From: Bacteroidales bacterium
GTDB lineage: Bacteria > Bacteroidota > Bacteroidia > Bacteroidales > JAAYJT01
Assembly: GCA_014860575.1 (NCBI GenBank)
Contig: JACZJK010000012.1
Location: forward strand, 1-56,220
DNA length: 56,220 nucleotides
Direction: 5' to 3'
Below, in pieces: positions 1 through 8,596 of this stretch. Under the pieces are notes generated by a model, which was given only the letters and a program-made list of their open reading frames with translations, ran no database searches and was not told where the DNA came from. Numbering within the stretch: position 1 is the first letter of the stretch; every line of letters starts with the position of its first letter. The translations under genes were made by a program, and so were the position numbers.

Positions 1-35
1 TCCTGACTTGTGACGCTTCGCGAAATTAGTGCGGT
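1..35 (+). repeat. Left terminal inverted repeat of the IS, with 9-base insertion
   Basis: Bases 1-14 and 24-35 match the complement of 1607-1632. Bases 15-23 (GCTTCGCGA) have no counterpart in the right end. The insertion contains the palindrome TCGCGA. Confidence 0.85.
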
Positions 36-81
36 TTTATTTTGCAACATGCTGAATATGAATGATAAAATAACCATAAAA

Positions 82-112
82 TTGATTTTTACCGCACTAA
101 CGCCTATTTTTG
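82..112 (+). promoter_or_regulatory. Bacteroidota-type promoter of the transposase
   Basis: TATTTTTG at 105-112 fits the TAnnTTTG -7 element. A TTG at 82-84, 20 bases upstream, could be the -33 element. The ATG at 117 lies only four bases after the -7 element, so the transcript would be leaderless or nearly so. Confidence 0.45.
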
Positions 113-116
113 TGCC

Positions 117-1616
117 ATGCTTAGGATCAGAAAGGTTAAGACAAAGTCAGGATCTACAGCCATACAAGTGGTTCAATATGCCGGGCACAGCGCAAAAATT
201 GTTAAACATATGGGTAGCGCCAAGGATGATATTGAGCGCGATCTGTTGTTAACCAAGGCGCGGGAATGGATTGGGAAGTATACACAGCAGTCAAGTCTAT
301 TCCCTGAGCAGAAGCAAAACATTCTGATTGTTGAAAGAAGCGAATGTGTCAAGGTTACCCACGATTTTGCATACCAGTTTTTCAGAAGTTGTCTCGGGGA
401 ATGTCACTTAACACATCTCCCCTCTCTTTTACTTGATTTGGCAATCATCCGGTTAATTGAGCCAGCCTCAAAACTACGATCTATAGAGTTGCTTTCCCGC
501 TATTTTGAGATAAAGTACTCGCAGCGGATTTATCGTACAATACCCAAACTAATATCCTGGAAAGCAGAAATTGAACAGCGGGCATACAGTGTAGCCAGAC
601 GACTGTTTAAAGAGCAATTTTACTACGTACTTTACGATGTAACTACACTGTACTTTGAGTCATTTAAAGCCGATGAGATTAAGGTACAGGGATTTAGCAA
701 AGACAACAAATCACAACAACCGCAAATAGTTATAGGGCTGATGGTTACACAAGCAGGTTTTCCACTTGCGTACGATGTCTTTGCAGGCAATACCTTCGAG
801 GGGAAGACCATGCTACCTGTGGTGGAAAGTTTCATTGCCAAACATCCCGACACTAAACCCATAGTAGTGGCAGATGCAGCCATGCTCGATGATGACAGGC
901 TGGCCGAACTCAGGGAGAAAGGCCTATCCTATATTGTAGGTGCCCGATTGGCCAATACCGACCTGGGTGCAGTAAAGAAAATACATGGTTCTTTAAACGC
1001 GGTTAACGGGGCCATTACAAGATTACATTCCAGGCATGGTGATTTGATCTGCGACTTTTCCACTAAGCGCTACAGGAAGGAAATAAATGACCTGAACAAG
1101 TTAGTTCAGAAGGCAGAGGATTTGGTCGCCAAACAATCTTCAGGTGCCAAGGCCAAGTTCATAAAAAGGGTATCCAAAGAAAAAATAGAGCTTAACACTG
1201 CCCTGATTGAGAAAAGAAGACTCTTGCTGGGAATTAAAGGATACTGTACTAATTTGCCTGAGTCTCAGCTACCGGCACAACATGTCATTGAAAGATATCA
1301 TCACCTATGGCGTGTAGAACAGTCATTTAGAATGAGCAAGCATGATCTGGAAGCACGGCCTATATATCATCAGAAGGAAAATGCAATCAGATCGCACGTT
1401 CTGATCTGCTTTCTGGCATTGGTTATCGAAAAATATCTGGAACTAACTACTCAAATGACTTTGAGAAATATTAGACTTCTGGTGTGGCAAATTACCGAAT
1501 CACATATATGCGATAAAATAACAGGGGAAACTTTCAAGTTTACCTCTCCCGCTAAAGAATTAATGCAAAGTCAATTAGCACCATTAGTGAAAAAATGGAA
1601 ACTTCTACCGCACTAA
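117..1616 (+). CDS. IS1634 family transposase (DDE type)
   Basis: A 499-residue protein carrying out cut-and-paste transposition of the surrounding IS. The N-terminus (residues 1-40) has the G-S-x-x-I-Q-V-V / KHMGSA pattern usual at the start of these IS4-superfamily transposases. The likely DDE residues are D174 (in VLYDVTTLY), D253 (in VADAAM) and E401 (in WRVEQSFR, within the YHHLW..E....SK stretch). The frame is open from start to stop and the length is normal for the family, so the element may be active. The start at 117 is the first ATG after the -7 element; the stop lies in the right inverted repeat. The family name rests on overall resemblance and motif order. Confidence 0.9.
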   Translation: MLRIRKVKTKSGSTAIQVVQYAGHSAKIVKHMGSAKDDIERDLLLTKAREWIGKYTQQSSLFPEQKQNILIVERSECVKVTHDFAYQFFRSCLGECHLTHLPSLLLDLAIIRLIEPASKLRSIELLSRYFEIKYSQRIYRTIPKLISWKAEIEQRAYSVARRLFKEQFYYVLYDVTTLYFESFKADEIKVQGFSKDNKSQQPQIVIGLMVTQAGFPLAYDVFAGNTFEGKTMLPVVESFIAKHPDTKPIVVADAAMLDDDRLAELREKGLSYIVGARLANTDLGAVKKIHGSLNAVNGAITRLHSRHGDLICDFSTKRYRKEINDLNKLVQKAEDLVAKQSSGAKAKFIKRVSKEKIELNTALIEKRRLLLGIKGYCTNLPESQLPAQHVIERYHHLWRVEQSFRMSKHDLEARPIYHQKENAIRSHVLICFLALVIEKYLELTTQMTLRNIRLLVWQITESHICDKITGETFKFTSPAKELMQSQLAPLVKKWKLLPH

Positions 1617-1632
1617 TTGTCACAAGTCAGGA
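1607..1632 (-). repeat. Right terminal inverted repeat of the IS
   Basis: This 26-base end pairs with 1-14 plus 24-35. It overlaps the last codons and the TAA stop of the transposase (1614-1616). Read on the other strand it supplies the final codons and TAG stop of the interrupted AhpD-like gene. Confidence 0.85.
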
Positions 1633-1957
1633 AATCAGTATAATTAAGAATAGCCTGGATTTTCGGCTCATCCTTCATATAATGCCTGAGCGCCGCTTCA
1701 TGATGGGCTTTGCAATACTTGCAACCATTGGCCACTGAAACCACCACGGCCATCATTTCGCGTTCTGCACGGCTAAGTTCAGAACGCGAAAACATGATTT
1801 CCATGTAGAGTTCCATGTGTTTAACGATGCTTTCGGGACGGAGGCTCTGTATTTGATGTACTTCAGCGAGTTTGCCCCGCTTCTGTATAAGTTCGTCATA
1901 AATTTCTTTGAGCCTTCCGGTGGCTTCGGCATGCGGGATGGTTCGGATACGGGCCAT
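1613..1957 (-). pseudogene. AhpD/carboxymuconolactone decarboxylase-like peroxidase, 3' end cut off by the IS
   Basis: The product begins MARIRTIPH and keeps the redox motif CKYCKAHH (CxxCxxxH), typical of alkylhydroperoxidase AhpD-core proteins that reduce peroxides with the two cysteines. Native sequence runs from 1957 to about 1633. From there the frame enters the IS inverted repeat and ends at a TAG supplied by it, so the last residues (about LTCDN) are IS-encoded. Relatives of this type are usually 180-190 residues; this is 114, so roughly the C-terminal 40% is missing and should lie beyond the left edge of the window. It is the third gene of an operon with the sigma and anti-sigma genes, only four bases after the latter. 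Whether the truncated protein folds is unknown. Confidence 0.8.
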
Positions 1958-1961
1958 AGCA

Positions 1962-2228
1962 TTAATTTTCCTTGCTTTCGAGCACTTTGTTGATCTTTTC
2001 TTTCAGCTTTGCAACATCCACAGGTTTCTCATTTTCATGAAAATGGCGGGCAATTCCCTGTTCAATAATCTCGCTGTGCTCCGCGTATAAACGGCAGGCA
2101 TTGCACATAGATTTGTGAACCTTTAATTGCAATCGTTCCTTGAAAGAAAGCTTGAAATGAAACTTCTTCTCAATCAGCTCCGTAGCTTTCAGGCAGGAAA
2201 GGAATAATATGTCTGAGAGTTTTTTCAT
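1962..2228 (-). CDS. Small zinc-binding anti-sigma factor-like protein
   Basis: An 88-residue protein. The ATG at 2228 is preferred over an upstream in-frame start at 2258, which would lie inside the sigma gene; the sigma stop (2233-2235) is four bases upstream, suggesting translational coupling. Around residue 40 the motif HKSMCNACRLY gives HxxxCxxC, the zinc ligand pattern of ZAS-type anti-sigma domains. No membrane segment is visible, so it would be cytoplasmic, perhaps a redox- or metal-sensitive partner of the adjacent ECF sigma factor. The function is inferred from the motif and position; sequence similarity alone would be weak. Confidence 0.65.
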   Translation of the reverse strand: MKKLSDILFLSCLKATELIEKKFHFKLSFKERLQLKVHKSMCNACRLYAEHSEIIEQGIARHFHENEKPVDVAKLKEKINKVLESKEN

Positions 2229-2232
2229 TTCT

Positions 2233-2784
2233 TTAGTTCTGAAACCAGTTTGTTTCAATGCAATCGCGCAGCTTTAATTTTGCCCTGTGAATCATTTGCC
2301 AGAAATTAGACGGTGTGATCCCAAGTTCCTGACAAATTTCCTCCCCGCTTTTATCCGTCAGATATTTCATTTTCACACTGAGGTTCCATTTTTCTGGCAA
2401 TGCTTCCAGGCACTTTTTAAGTACCGCCTTGAAAACTTCATCATCCAGTAAATGGACTTCTTCAGAATGCCATTCCCTTGGTTGCTTCTCGGGTTTCCAA
2501 CCCTCATTGTCGTTAAAAATACCGGCCAATACCTGGGTTTCGATCCTGACAGGCTGATTTACTCTTTTTCGGTAGTAGTCAATAATTTTGTGATTGAGTA
2601 TGGAAAACAGCCATGTTTTCGGAGAGCTATCGCCCTTGAAAGTTGAAAATTTTTCTGATACAGCCAGAAACGTGTCCTGTACCAGGTCTTCGGCAACCTC
2701 AATAGAAGAAGTTTTGTACAAGGCCCATTTGTACATTTCTTCAGTGTATTGCGCTACCCAGTCTGCAAGAACTTTGCTGCTCAT
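2233..2784 (-). CDS. ECF-type RNA polymerase sigma factor
   Basis: A 183-residue sigma-70 family protein. Region 2 is seen near residues 20-80 (AEDLVQDTFLAV and later TWLFSILNHKIIDYYRK), and region 4 near 125-180 (LPEKWNLSVKMKYL, GEEICQELGITPSNF, then a recognition-helix stretch WQMIHRAKLKL). It is followed by the small zinc-binding protein and the interrupted AhpD-like gene in the same direction, which suggests a stress- or redox-responsive unit. The spacer between regions 2 and 4 (about residues 85-120) is charged and rather long. No TAnnTTTG element was found directly upstream. Confidence 0.88.
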   Translation of the reverse strand: MSSKVLADWVAQYTEEMYKWALYKTSSIEVAEDLVQDTFLAVSEKFSTFKGDSSPKTWLFSILNHKIIDYYRKRVNQPVRIETQVLAGIFNDNEGWKPEKQPREWHSEEVHLLDDEVFKAVLKKCLEALPEKWNLSVKMKYLTDKSGEEICQELGITPSNFWQMIHRAKLKLRDCIETNWFQN

Positions 2785-2876
2785 AAAAAAAATTTAAGAT
2801 TATGTCAGGTTACCAGATAATCAGGGACTAATTTGCTATAATATTGCCCGGTAAAATTATAAAAATATTTTTCTGC

Positions 2877-3767
2877 ATGTATTTCATTAATAAGTACAGA
2901 AGCGGGATGCCTTTTCTAAAGAAAGTCCTGGAGGATACACGCTACCGAATTCGTTGGATCAGAAACTACTACAGGAATGGCAAAAAAATAAGAACCGTTC
3001 TATTTTATCCTCATTTTCCGAGTAAAAGTACTGTGCTTTATAAAATCTTTAAAGGGCTGCATTACAACATCACCAACAATCCTGATAAACTGCGCAGCCT
3101 GACCATTTACTGGGAAGATGTAACAATTCGTAACAGAAATGCAGTGATTGAAAAAATTTCGAAAAGTGAAAAAGTAATCAATATCAAGAGCCTGGATATT
3201 TCAAAAAGTACGGTGGATAAATACTTTACTGAAGTTTTCGGCTATTCAAGCCTGGTTGATCCGGCTAATTATTCAGGTTTGATGGTTCAAAAAAGCGAAA
3301 TTAATGCATCCCATGATGGAAAGATTGTGCAAGGCCCGGTTCACAGGAAACAGGGTTATGTTTACCAAAAACTGATAAACAACCAGTTTGATTCAAACTT
3401 TGTGGCAGATATACGCATCCCATTTATAAACGGTGCGATTCCAATGGTTTTTATCAAGTATAAAACCATTTCATCAAGGTTCGGCGTTTTCAGGAAATGG
3501 CATCACAAGCTTAAAAATGTGGAGGTTCACCCTCCTGAAAGCTCTCTTTCAAGTGAAGAAATACTAAAACTGAAAGAATTCTGCCACAGGTTCAAACTCG
3601 ATTATGGAGAGCTTGATGTGTTGCGCGATCGCGATGATGGGAAGATTTATATTGTGGATGTAAACAACACCCCAACCGGTCCACCCTATATGGATAGGAA
3701 GAAGCAAGAAGAAGCAATCAGGATAATGACTAGGGTTTTCAGGAAGGATTTTTTAGAACGCAATTGA
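2877..3767 (+). CDS. ATP-grasp-like protein of unknown substrate
   Basis: An unassigned protein of about 296 residues counted from the ATG at 2877; the frame is open upstream to a TTG at 2844, and an ATG at 2907 is also possible. The C-terminal part has the ATP-grasp-like run LDYGELDVLRDRDDG then YIVDVNNTPTGPP, where the E, D and the D-x-N would bind Mg-ATP. The centre (HRKQGYVYQKL) could be the usual lysine-bearing strand. ATP-grasp enzymes join a carboxylate to an amine or thiol. The N-terminal 100 residues are basic and resemble nothing I recognise. It stands alone between divergent and same-strand neighbours, so context gives no substrate. Confidence 0.6.
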   Translation: MYFINKYRSGMPFLKKVLEDTRYRIRWIRNYYRNGKKIRTVLFYPHFPSKSTVLYKIFKGLHYNITNNPDKLRSLTIYWEDVTIRNRNAVIEKISKSEKVINIKSLDISKSTVDKYFTEVFGYSSLVDPANYSGLMVQKSEINASHDGKIVQGPVHRKQGYVYQKLINNQFDSNFVADIRIPFINGAIPMVFIKYKTISSRFGVFRKWHHKLKNVEVHPPESSLSSEEILKLKEFCHRFKLDYGELDVLRDRDDGKIYIVDVNNTPTGPPYMDRKKQEEAIRIMTRVFRKDFLERN

Positions 3768-3807
3768 TACATTCAATCCTCATCCTTCTCTTTTACTTCG
3801 ATTTTGC

Positions 3808-3815
3808 TAATTTTG
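3808..3815 (+). promoter_or_regulatory. -7 element upstream of the PPi-phosphofructokinase gene
   Basis: TAATTTTG fits TAnnTTTG and ends 25 bases before the ATG at 3841. Confidence 0.45.
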
Positions 3816-3840
3816 CCGCTCATTTATTCCAGCAAAAATT

Positions 3841-5061
3841 ATGAACGGAAGTATAGCAATATTATGCGGCGGAGGCCCAGCGCCCGGCATCAACACGGTA
3901 ATTGGAACAGTTGCCAAGGTTTTTCTTAAAAACGGATATAGGGTATTGGGTGTTCATGAAGGATATAAGACCATTTTTACCCCAGACCCTGATTTCCAGG
4001 AAATAAACTTTCCGATGGCTGATAAGATCTATAACCAGGGAGGATCGGCTTTGCAGATGAGCCGTTATAAGCCAAGAGACACCGAGTTTAATACTGACTT
4101 TTTTGTTAAACATGATGTAAAACTGCTTGTAACCATCGGTGGCGATGATACTGCATCAACGGCTAACCGGATCGCAAAATTCCTGGAAGATCACGAAATT
4201 AAAATTCAGAATATCCACGTTCCAAAAACCATTGATAACGACCTTCCATTGCCCGAAGGCCAGCCCACTTTCGGTTATCAGAGCGCCAAACATGAAGGTG
4301 TGAGGATTGCAACCACTGTTTATGAAGATGCAAGAACCAGCGGCAACTGGTTTATTGTTTCGGCCATGGGGCGCGAAGCCGGCCACCTGGCTTTTGGCAT
4401 TGGCGCTTCATGTCATTATCCCATGATCGTTATTCCGGAGATGTTCAACAAAGTTGAGATCACTTTCGACCGCATTATCAGATTGGTGATTTCTTCCATA
4501 TTGAAACGCAAGGTTTTGGGATTGCCCTATGGTGTTGCAGTTATCAGCGAAGGTGTGTTTCATTTTCTCACCGACGAAGAAATTAAAAATACAGGCATAC
4601 AATTTACTTACGACGATCATGGCCACCCTGAACTTGGCAATGTTAGCAAAGCGCACATCTTCAATTTACTGCTTCAGCATAAGCTCAAATCCATCAAACT
4701 GGATGTGAAAAGCCGCCCTGTTGAACTAGGCTATGAATTGCGCTGTGTCCGGCCTATTGCTTTCGATCTGCTTTACTGTTCATTATTATCACTTGGTGTT
4801 AAAAAATTGTTCGATGAAGGCCATACAGCCTGCATGGTAACCTCGGATCATACCGGTGAAATAAGGCCATTGTTCCTGAAAGATGTTACCAACGAACATG
4901 GGAAAGTGCAACCGCGGCTTGTAAACATGGATGGTGCTAAAACCAAACTTGTTTTCGAAAACAATCTGCAATTCCTCGGTAAAAACGATTATGAAGCTGC
5001 CGGAAAATTCGTAACCAATCCGGCTGAATTTGATTTTTTGCGGATCTTAAACTGGGAATAG
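3841..5061 (+). CDS. pfp: Pyrophosphate-dependent 6-phosphofructokinase
   Basis: A 406-residue cytoplasmic glycolytic enzyme interconverting fructose 6-phosphate and fructose 1,6-bisphosphate. The phosphate loop GGGPAPGIN is at 10-18, GGDDTAST at 100-107, the catalytic PKTIDND at 128-134 and MGREAGH at 176-182. In ATP enzymes the second and third motifs read GGDGS and PGTIDND. The Asp at 102 and Lys at 129 seen here are the residues known to select pyrophosphate, so PPi should be the phosphoryl donor and the reaction reversible. The gene has its own promoter element and its 3' end overlaps the convergent dehydrogenase gene by 15 bases. The family call is firm; the donor call rests on two residues. 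Confidence 0.92.
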   Translation: MNGSIAILCGGGPAPGINTVIGTVAKVFLKNGYRVLGVHEGYKTIFTPDPDFQEINFPMADKIYNQGGSALQMSRYKPRDTEFNTDFFVKHDVKLLVTIGGDDTASTANRIAKFLEDHEIKIQNIHVPKTIDNDLPLPEGQPTFGYQSAKHEGVRIATTVYEDARTSGNWFIVSAMGREAGHLAFGIGASCHYPMIVIPEMFNKVEITFDRIIRLVISSILKRKVLGLPYGVAVISEGVFHFLTDEEIKNTGIQFTYDDHGHPELGNVSKAHIFNLLLQHKLKSIKLDVKSRPVELGYELRCVRPIAFDLLYCSLLSLGVKKLFDEGHTACMVTSDHTGEIRPLFLKDVTNEHGKVQPRLVNMDGAKTKLVFENNLQFLGKNDYEAAGKFVTNPAEFDFLRILNWE

Positions 5062-5985
5062 CGCCAGGATTTTATCTACAAGTACTTTTGCCAGTTTTAC
5101 TGCCGATTCCTGCGTCCAGCCGGCTATATGAGGCGTAAGCACCACGCGGTCGCTCTGTGTGAGGTATTGAAAGTCAGCCGGAGTGCTTTCGAGGTTCTCA
5201 AGCGATTTCCTTTCATACTCAATTACATCCAGCACTGCGCCCATTACTTTCCCCTCTTTCATTTTCAGAACCAGATCAGATGTTTTTACGACCCTGCCAC
5301 GCGAAGTATTGATAAGTCGTATAGGCTTGGAATATTTATCCAGATAATCCGCGTTTACAAGGTAATCAGTTTCTGCCGTAAGTGGCACATGCAGGCTTAG
5401 GATATCGGTTTCGCGGAAAATGGTTTCCATATCGCTTTCTACTACGAACCCATCGGCATAGCTGGTTTTGTATTTGTCGTAAGCTATAACCCTGACGCCA
5501 AATCCTGCCAGCCTTCGGGCAAAAGCACTTCCCATATTGCCGTAACCTATGATCGCAATGGTTTTACCCATAATTTCTTCTCCCCGGTTCTCCTCGCGCT
5601 TCCACATTCCCTGCCTAACCTGGCGATCGGCCCGAAGCAGATTATTCATCAAAGCCAACAGCATTCCCACCGCATGTTCAGCCAGCGCATCGCGGTTGCC
5701 TTCGGGTGCATTCAAACAAACTATACCTTTGGATTTCGCAAAATCTTCATCAATATTTTCCATGCCGGCTCCAACGCGGCCAATAAATTTCAGTTTTGCC
5801 GCTTTCTCCAGTAATCTTTTGTCAAGCGTAATGCCGCTCCTGATGATGATCCCAGTATAATTTTGGATGATGTGTGCATAATCCTCATAAGTGAAACCCG
5901 GATAGTGTTCACAGGTGTATCCGGCCTTTTCAAGGGCTTCGGGAAGGCAAGGGTGAGTGGAATCAATAAATAAAACGCTGGCCAT
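5047..5985 (-). CDS. D-isomer-specific 2-hydroxyacid dehydrogenase (phosphoglycerate dehydrogenase-like)
   Basis: An NAD-dependent dehydrogenase of 312 residues from the ATG at 5985; the frame runs upstream to 6039 but MASVLFIDS is where family homology begins. The Rossmann motif GYGNMGSAFA follows GKTIAIIG near residue 145. The catalytic Arg lies in NTSRGRVV, the acidic partner near VLDVIEYE and the His in TPHIAGWT. There is no C-terminal ACT domain. It may oxidise 3-phosphoglycerate for serine synthesis or another 2-hydroxyacid; no serC or serB lies nearby, so the substrate is open. It is convergent with, and overlaps, the phosphofructokinase gene. Confidence 0.85.
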   Translation of the reverse strand: MASVLFIDSTHPCLPEALEKAGYTCEHYPGFTYEDYAHIIQNYTGIIIRSGITLDKRLLEKAAKLKFIGRVGAGMENIDEDFAKSKGIVCLNAPEGNRDALAEHAVGMLLALMNNLLRADRQVRQGMWKREENRGEEIMGKTIAIIGYGNMGSAFARRLAGFGVRVIAYDKYKTSYADGFVVESDMETIFRETDILSLHVPLTAETDYLVNADYLDKYSKPIRLINTSRGRVVKTSDLVLKMKEGKVMGAVLDVIEYERKSLENLESTPADFQYLTQSDRVVLTPHIAGWTQESAVKLAKVLVDKILALFPV

Positions 5986-6065
5986 ATGTGGAATCCTGAT
6001 GATGTAATTGTTTCTTAATAAGAAAGCAAATTTCCTCATTTTCTGGCAGATTTCATTCTAAATCT

Positions 6066-6073
6066 TACCTTTG
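6066..6073 (+). promoter_or_regulatory. -7 element upstream of the RND exporter gene
   Basis: TACCTTTG fits TAnnTTTG; the ATG is at 6138, giving a leader of about 60 bases. Confidence 0.4.
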
Positions 6074-6137
6074 CAGGCGTTTTTTTTAGAAAACCTTTAC
6101 AAGTACTAAGCAAGGGGATCGCGTTTAAAAGATTTGC

Positions 6138-8549
6138 ATGTTTCAATTTCTTTTTCGTATTATCATTCGCTACAGGCTTACTAATCTGATTATCATTGGC
6201 CTGATTACCCTGTTTATGGTTTACCAGATGGCCGGTGTGAAGCTTTCTTATGAGATGGCCCAGATGTTGCCCGAAAGTGATTCCACACAAATAGCTTACA
6301 GACAGTTTAAAGAAGTTTTTGGTGAAGATGGCAGTGTTCTGTTTATTGGAATTAAGGACAAAGAGCTTTTTGAACTCGAAAAATTCCGCGCCTGGTATGA
6401 TCTTACCTGGGAGATGAAGTCGGTTGACGGAGTTCAGGAAGTTGTTTCAATTGCCCACATTTTTAATGTGATTAAAAACGACAGCCTGCAGCGCTATGAT
6501 TTTGTTCCGGTCTTCAAGGAATTTCCGGAAACGCAACAGGAACTTGACACACTTAAAGCCAAAATTTTTGATCTGCCATTTTACGAAGGTTTGCTTTTTA
6601 ACTCCGAAACCGGATCGAACCTAATGGCCATCACCCTCGACAAGGACAAGCTGAATACCAAGGGGCGGCTGATAGTTGTTGAAGAAATCACGCAGGCAGC
6701 AAAACGGTTCAGGGAAAAGACCGGCATCGAAACTTATCTTTCAGGCTTACCTTTTATCCGAACCACTATAATGAAAAAAGTACAGGCTGAGTTAAAGCTT
6801 TTCCTGTTACTATCTATGCTTGTTGCCTCCATAGCTCTTTATGTTTTCTTCCGATCCTTTAAAGCCGTGCTTTTTCCAATGCTTATTGTCGTAATCACAG
6901 TAGGGATAGCGCTCGGTATGATGGTACTCTTAGGGTATGAGATTACAATTCTTACCGGTATATTGCCACCGCTGCTGATCATTATTGGAGTGGAGAATTG
7001 TATCTTTCTGCTGAATAAATACCATCATGAGTATCGTGCACATGGCAACAAGGTAAAAGCGCTCTCAAGGATGCTTCACAGGGTAGGGAACGCAACATTC
7101 CTGACAAACCTTACCACTGCTACTGGTTTTGCGGCATTTATACTTACCGGAAATAAAATCCTGGTTGAATTTGGGATCATTGCCGCCATCAACATCATGG
7201 TTGTTTTCCTGCTTACTATTATCCTGATCCCGATCTTTTACAGCTATCTCGATCCTCCAAAATCCCGCCACGTACGCCACCTCGACAACAAATTTACAGT
7301 GAGGTTGCTCGAAAAGATTGTTTACGTAGTGCTAAACCATCGCCGGATCGTATACATTACTGCTATTCTTTTTACAGTTGTTGGAATCGTTGGAATTACA
7401 AGGCTCAAAACCTCGGGCAACGTTGTTGATGATATCCCCCACAAAGACCGGATGTACCAGGATCTTTTGTTTTTCGAACGCGAATTCCAGGGTGTGCTCC
7501 CATTTGAGATACAGATTGACACGCATAAAAAACGAGGTGTTACCCAACTGTCAACCATCCGGAAAATAAACCAGTTGCAGGATTCACTTGCAACCTATCC
7601 GGAATTTTCGAGGCCACTCTCGGTTGCGGAAGTTACAAAATTTTTGCGGCAGGCTTTTTACAATGGCAATGTGGCAATGTATGGCTTGCCAACGCCCCAG
7701 GAGCAAAACTTTATTTTACGTTATGTTCCCGGTATGGATTCAGGACGCCGCACCCTGATGAATTCCTTTATGGATAACGATATGCAGGTAACACGCATCA
7801 GCGTGCAAATGGCAAACATTGGCACACGCGATATTCAGCGTATCAAAGATCATCTCAGTCCCACCATAGATGAAATTTTTCCTCCCGATGAGTATACAGT
7901 TACCATCACCGGAACCAGTATCGTTTTTCTTAAAGGCACCGATTATCTTGTCCATAACCTTCTTACCAGTTTAATCATTGCGATTATTGCCATTACCCTG
8001 ATGATGGCATTGTTGTTCACCTCATTTAAAATGGTGAGTATTTCAATGGTTCCGAACCTGCTTCCACAAATTCTTACTGCTGCACTTATGGGTTATCTTG
8101 CTATATCCATAAAGCCATCCACGATTCTGATATTTAGCATTGCACTTGGAATTTCGGTTGATAACGCCATTCATTTTCTTTCACGTTACCGTATGGAGCT
8201 TAAAAGCACCAATTGGGACATCCGTAGTTCTGTGATCTCTGCATTGCGTGAAACCGGCTTCAGCATGATCTATTCTTCGATTGTGTTGTTTTTCGGTTTT
8301 GCCATTTTTACCCTTTCAACTTTTGGCGGAACCGAAGCAATGGGCTTTCTTGTATCCTTCACCCTCCTCATTGCCGTACTTTCGAACCTGTTTGTTCTGC
8401 CATCGCTGCTTTTAAGCCTCGACAAGCGGGTCACCACCAGGGATTTTGAGGAGCCAATCATGGATATCTTTGAAGAAGATGACAGCAGTGACGACAACGG
8501 CTCAGACACTGATGCAATCGCACAAGATGCTGCAAAACCGAAAGAATAG
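6138..8549 (+). CDS. MMPL/HAE3-type RND family exporter
   Basis: An 803-residue inner-membrane protein with the two-fold RND layout: one N-terminal membrane helix (about 13-33), a large periplasmic loop, five helices (about 220-370), a second single helix near 405-425, another loop, then five more helices (about 615-770). Conserved helix-4-type motifs are [16 protein letters not shown] and [15 protein letters not shown], where acidic residues relay protons. The C-terminus is a short acidic tail ([10 protein letters not shown]). Such proteins usually move lipids, hopanoids or hydrophobic compounds; no membrane-fusion partner or TolC gene is adjacent, so cargo is unknown. It probably has its own promoter and is followed after 47 bases by rfbA, which has another. 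Confidence 0.85.
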   Translation: MFQFLFRIIIRYRLTNLIIIGLITLFMVYQMAGVKLSYEMAQMLPESDSTQIAYRQFKEVFGEDGSVLFIGIKDKELFELEKFRAWYDLTWEMKSVDGVQEVVSIAHIFNVIKNDSLQRYDFVPVFKEFPETQQELDTLKAKIFDLPFYEGLLFNSETGSNLMAITLDKDKLNTKGRLIVVEEITQAAKRFREKTGIETYLSGLPFIRTTIMKKVQAELKLFLLLSMLVASIALYVFFRSFKAVLFPMLIVVITVGIALGMMVLLGYEITILTGILPPLLIIIGVENCIFLLNKYHHEYRAHGNKVKALSRMLHRVGNATFLTNLTTATGFAAFILTGNKILVEFGIIAAINIMVVFLLTIILIPIFYSYLDPPKSRHVRHLDNKFTVRLLEKIVYVVLNHRRIVYITAILFTVVGIVGITRLKTSGNVVDDIPHKDRMYQDLLFFEREFQGVLPFEIQIDTHKKRGVTQLSTIRKINQLQDSLATYPEFSRPLSVAEVTKFLRQAFYNGNVAMYGLPTPQEQNFILRYVPGMDSGRRTLMNSFMDNDMQVTRISVQMANIGTRDIQRIKDHLSPTIDEIFPPDEYTVTITGTSIVFLKGTDYLVHNLLTSLIIAIIAITLMMALLFTSFKMVSISMVPNLLPQILTAALMGYLAISIKPSTILIFSIALGISVDNAIHFLSRYRMELKSTNWDIRSSVISALRETGFSMIYSSIVLFFGFAIFTLSTFGGTEAMGFLVSFTLLIAVLSNLFVLPSLLLSLDKRVTTRDFEEPIMDIFEEDDSSDDNGSDTDAIAQDAAKPKE

Positions 8550-8571
8550 GTTCAGATTATACTGCTTTTCT

Positions 8572-8579
8572 TAACTTTG
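8572..8579 (+). promoter_or_regulatory. -7 element upstream of rfbA
   Basis: TAACTTTG fits TAnnTTTG and ends 17 bases before the ATG at 8597. Confidence 0.5.
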
Positions 8580-8596
8580 ACCCAAACTTTACAACA

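Larger units (their letters stand above)
1..1632 (+). mobile_element. IS1634-type insertion sequence, apparently complete
   Basis: A single transposase gene lies between terminal inverted repeats. The outermost 14 bases at 1-14 (TCCTGACTTGTGAC) are repeated exactly, inverted, at 1619-1632, and the match continues inward for 12 more bases once a 9-base insertion in the left end is allowed for. The right end lies inside the AhpD-like gene on the minus strand. The left flank is outside the window, so a target-site duplication cannot be checked. The internal sequence 91-100 (ACCGCACTAA) repeats the right-end subterminal sequence 1607-1616 in direct orientation and may be a further transposase site. 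The family name is from the protein and is an inference. Confidence 0.88.
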
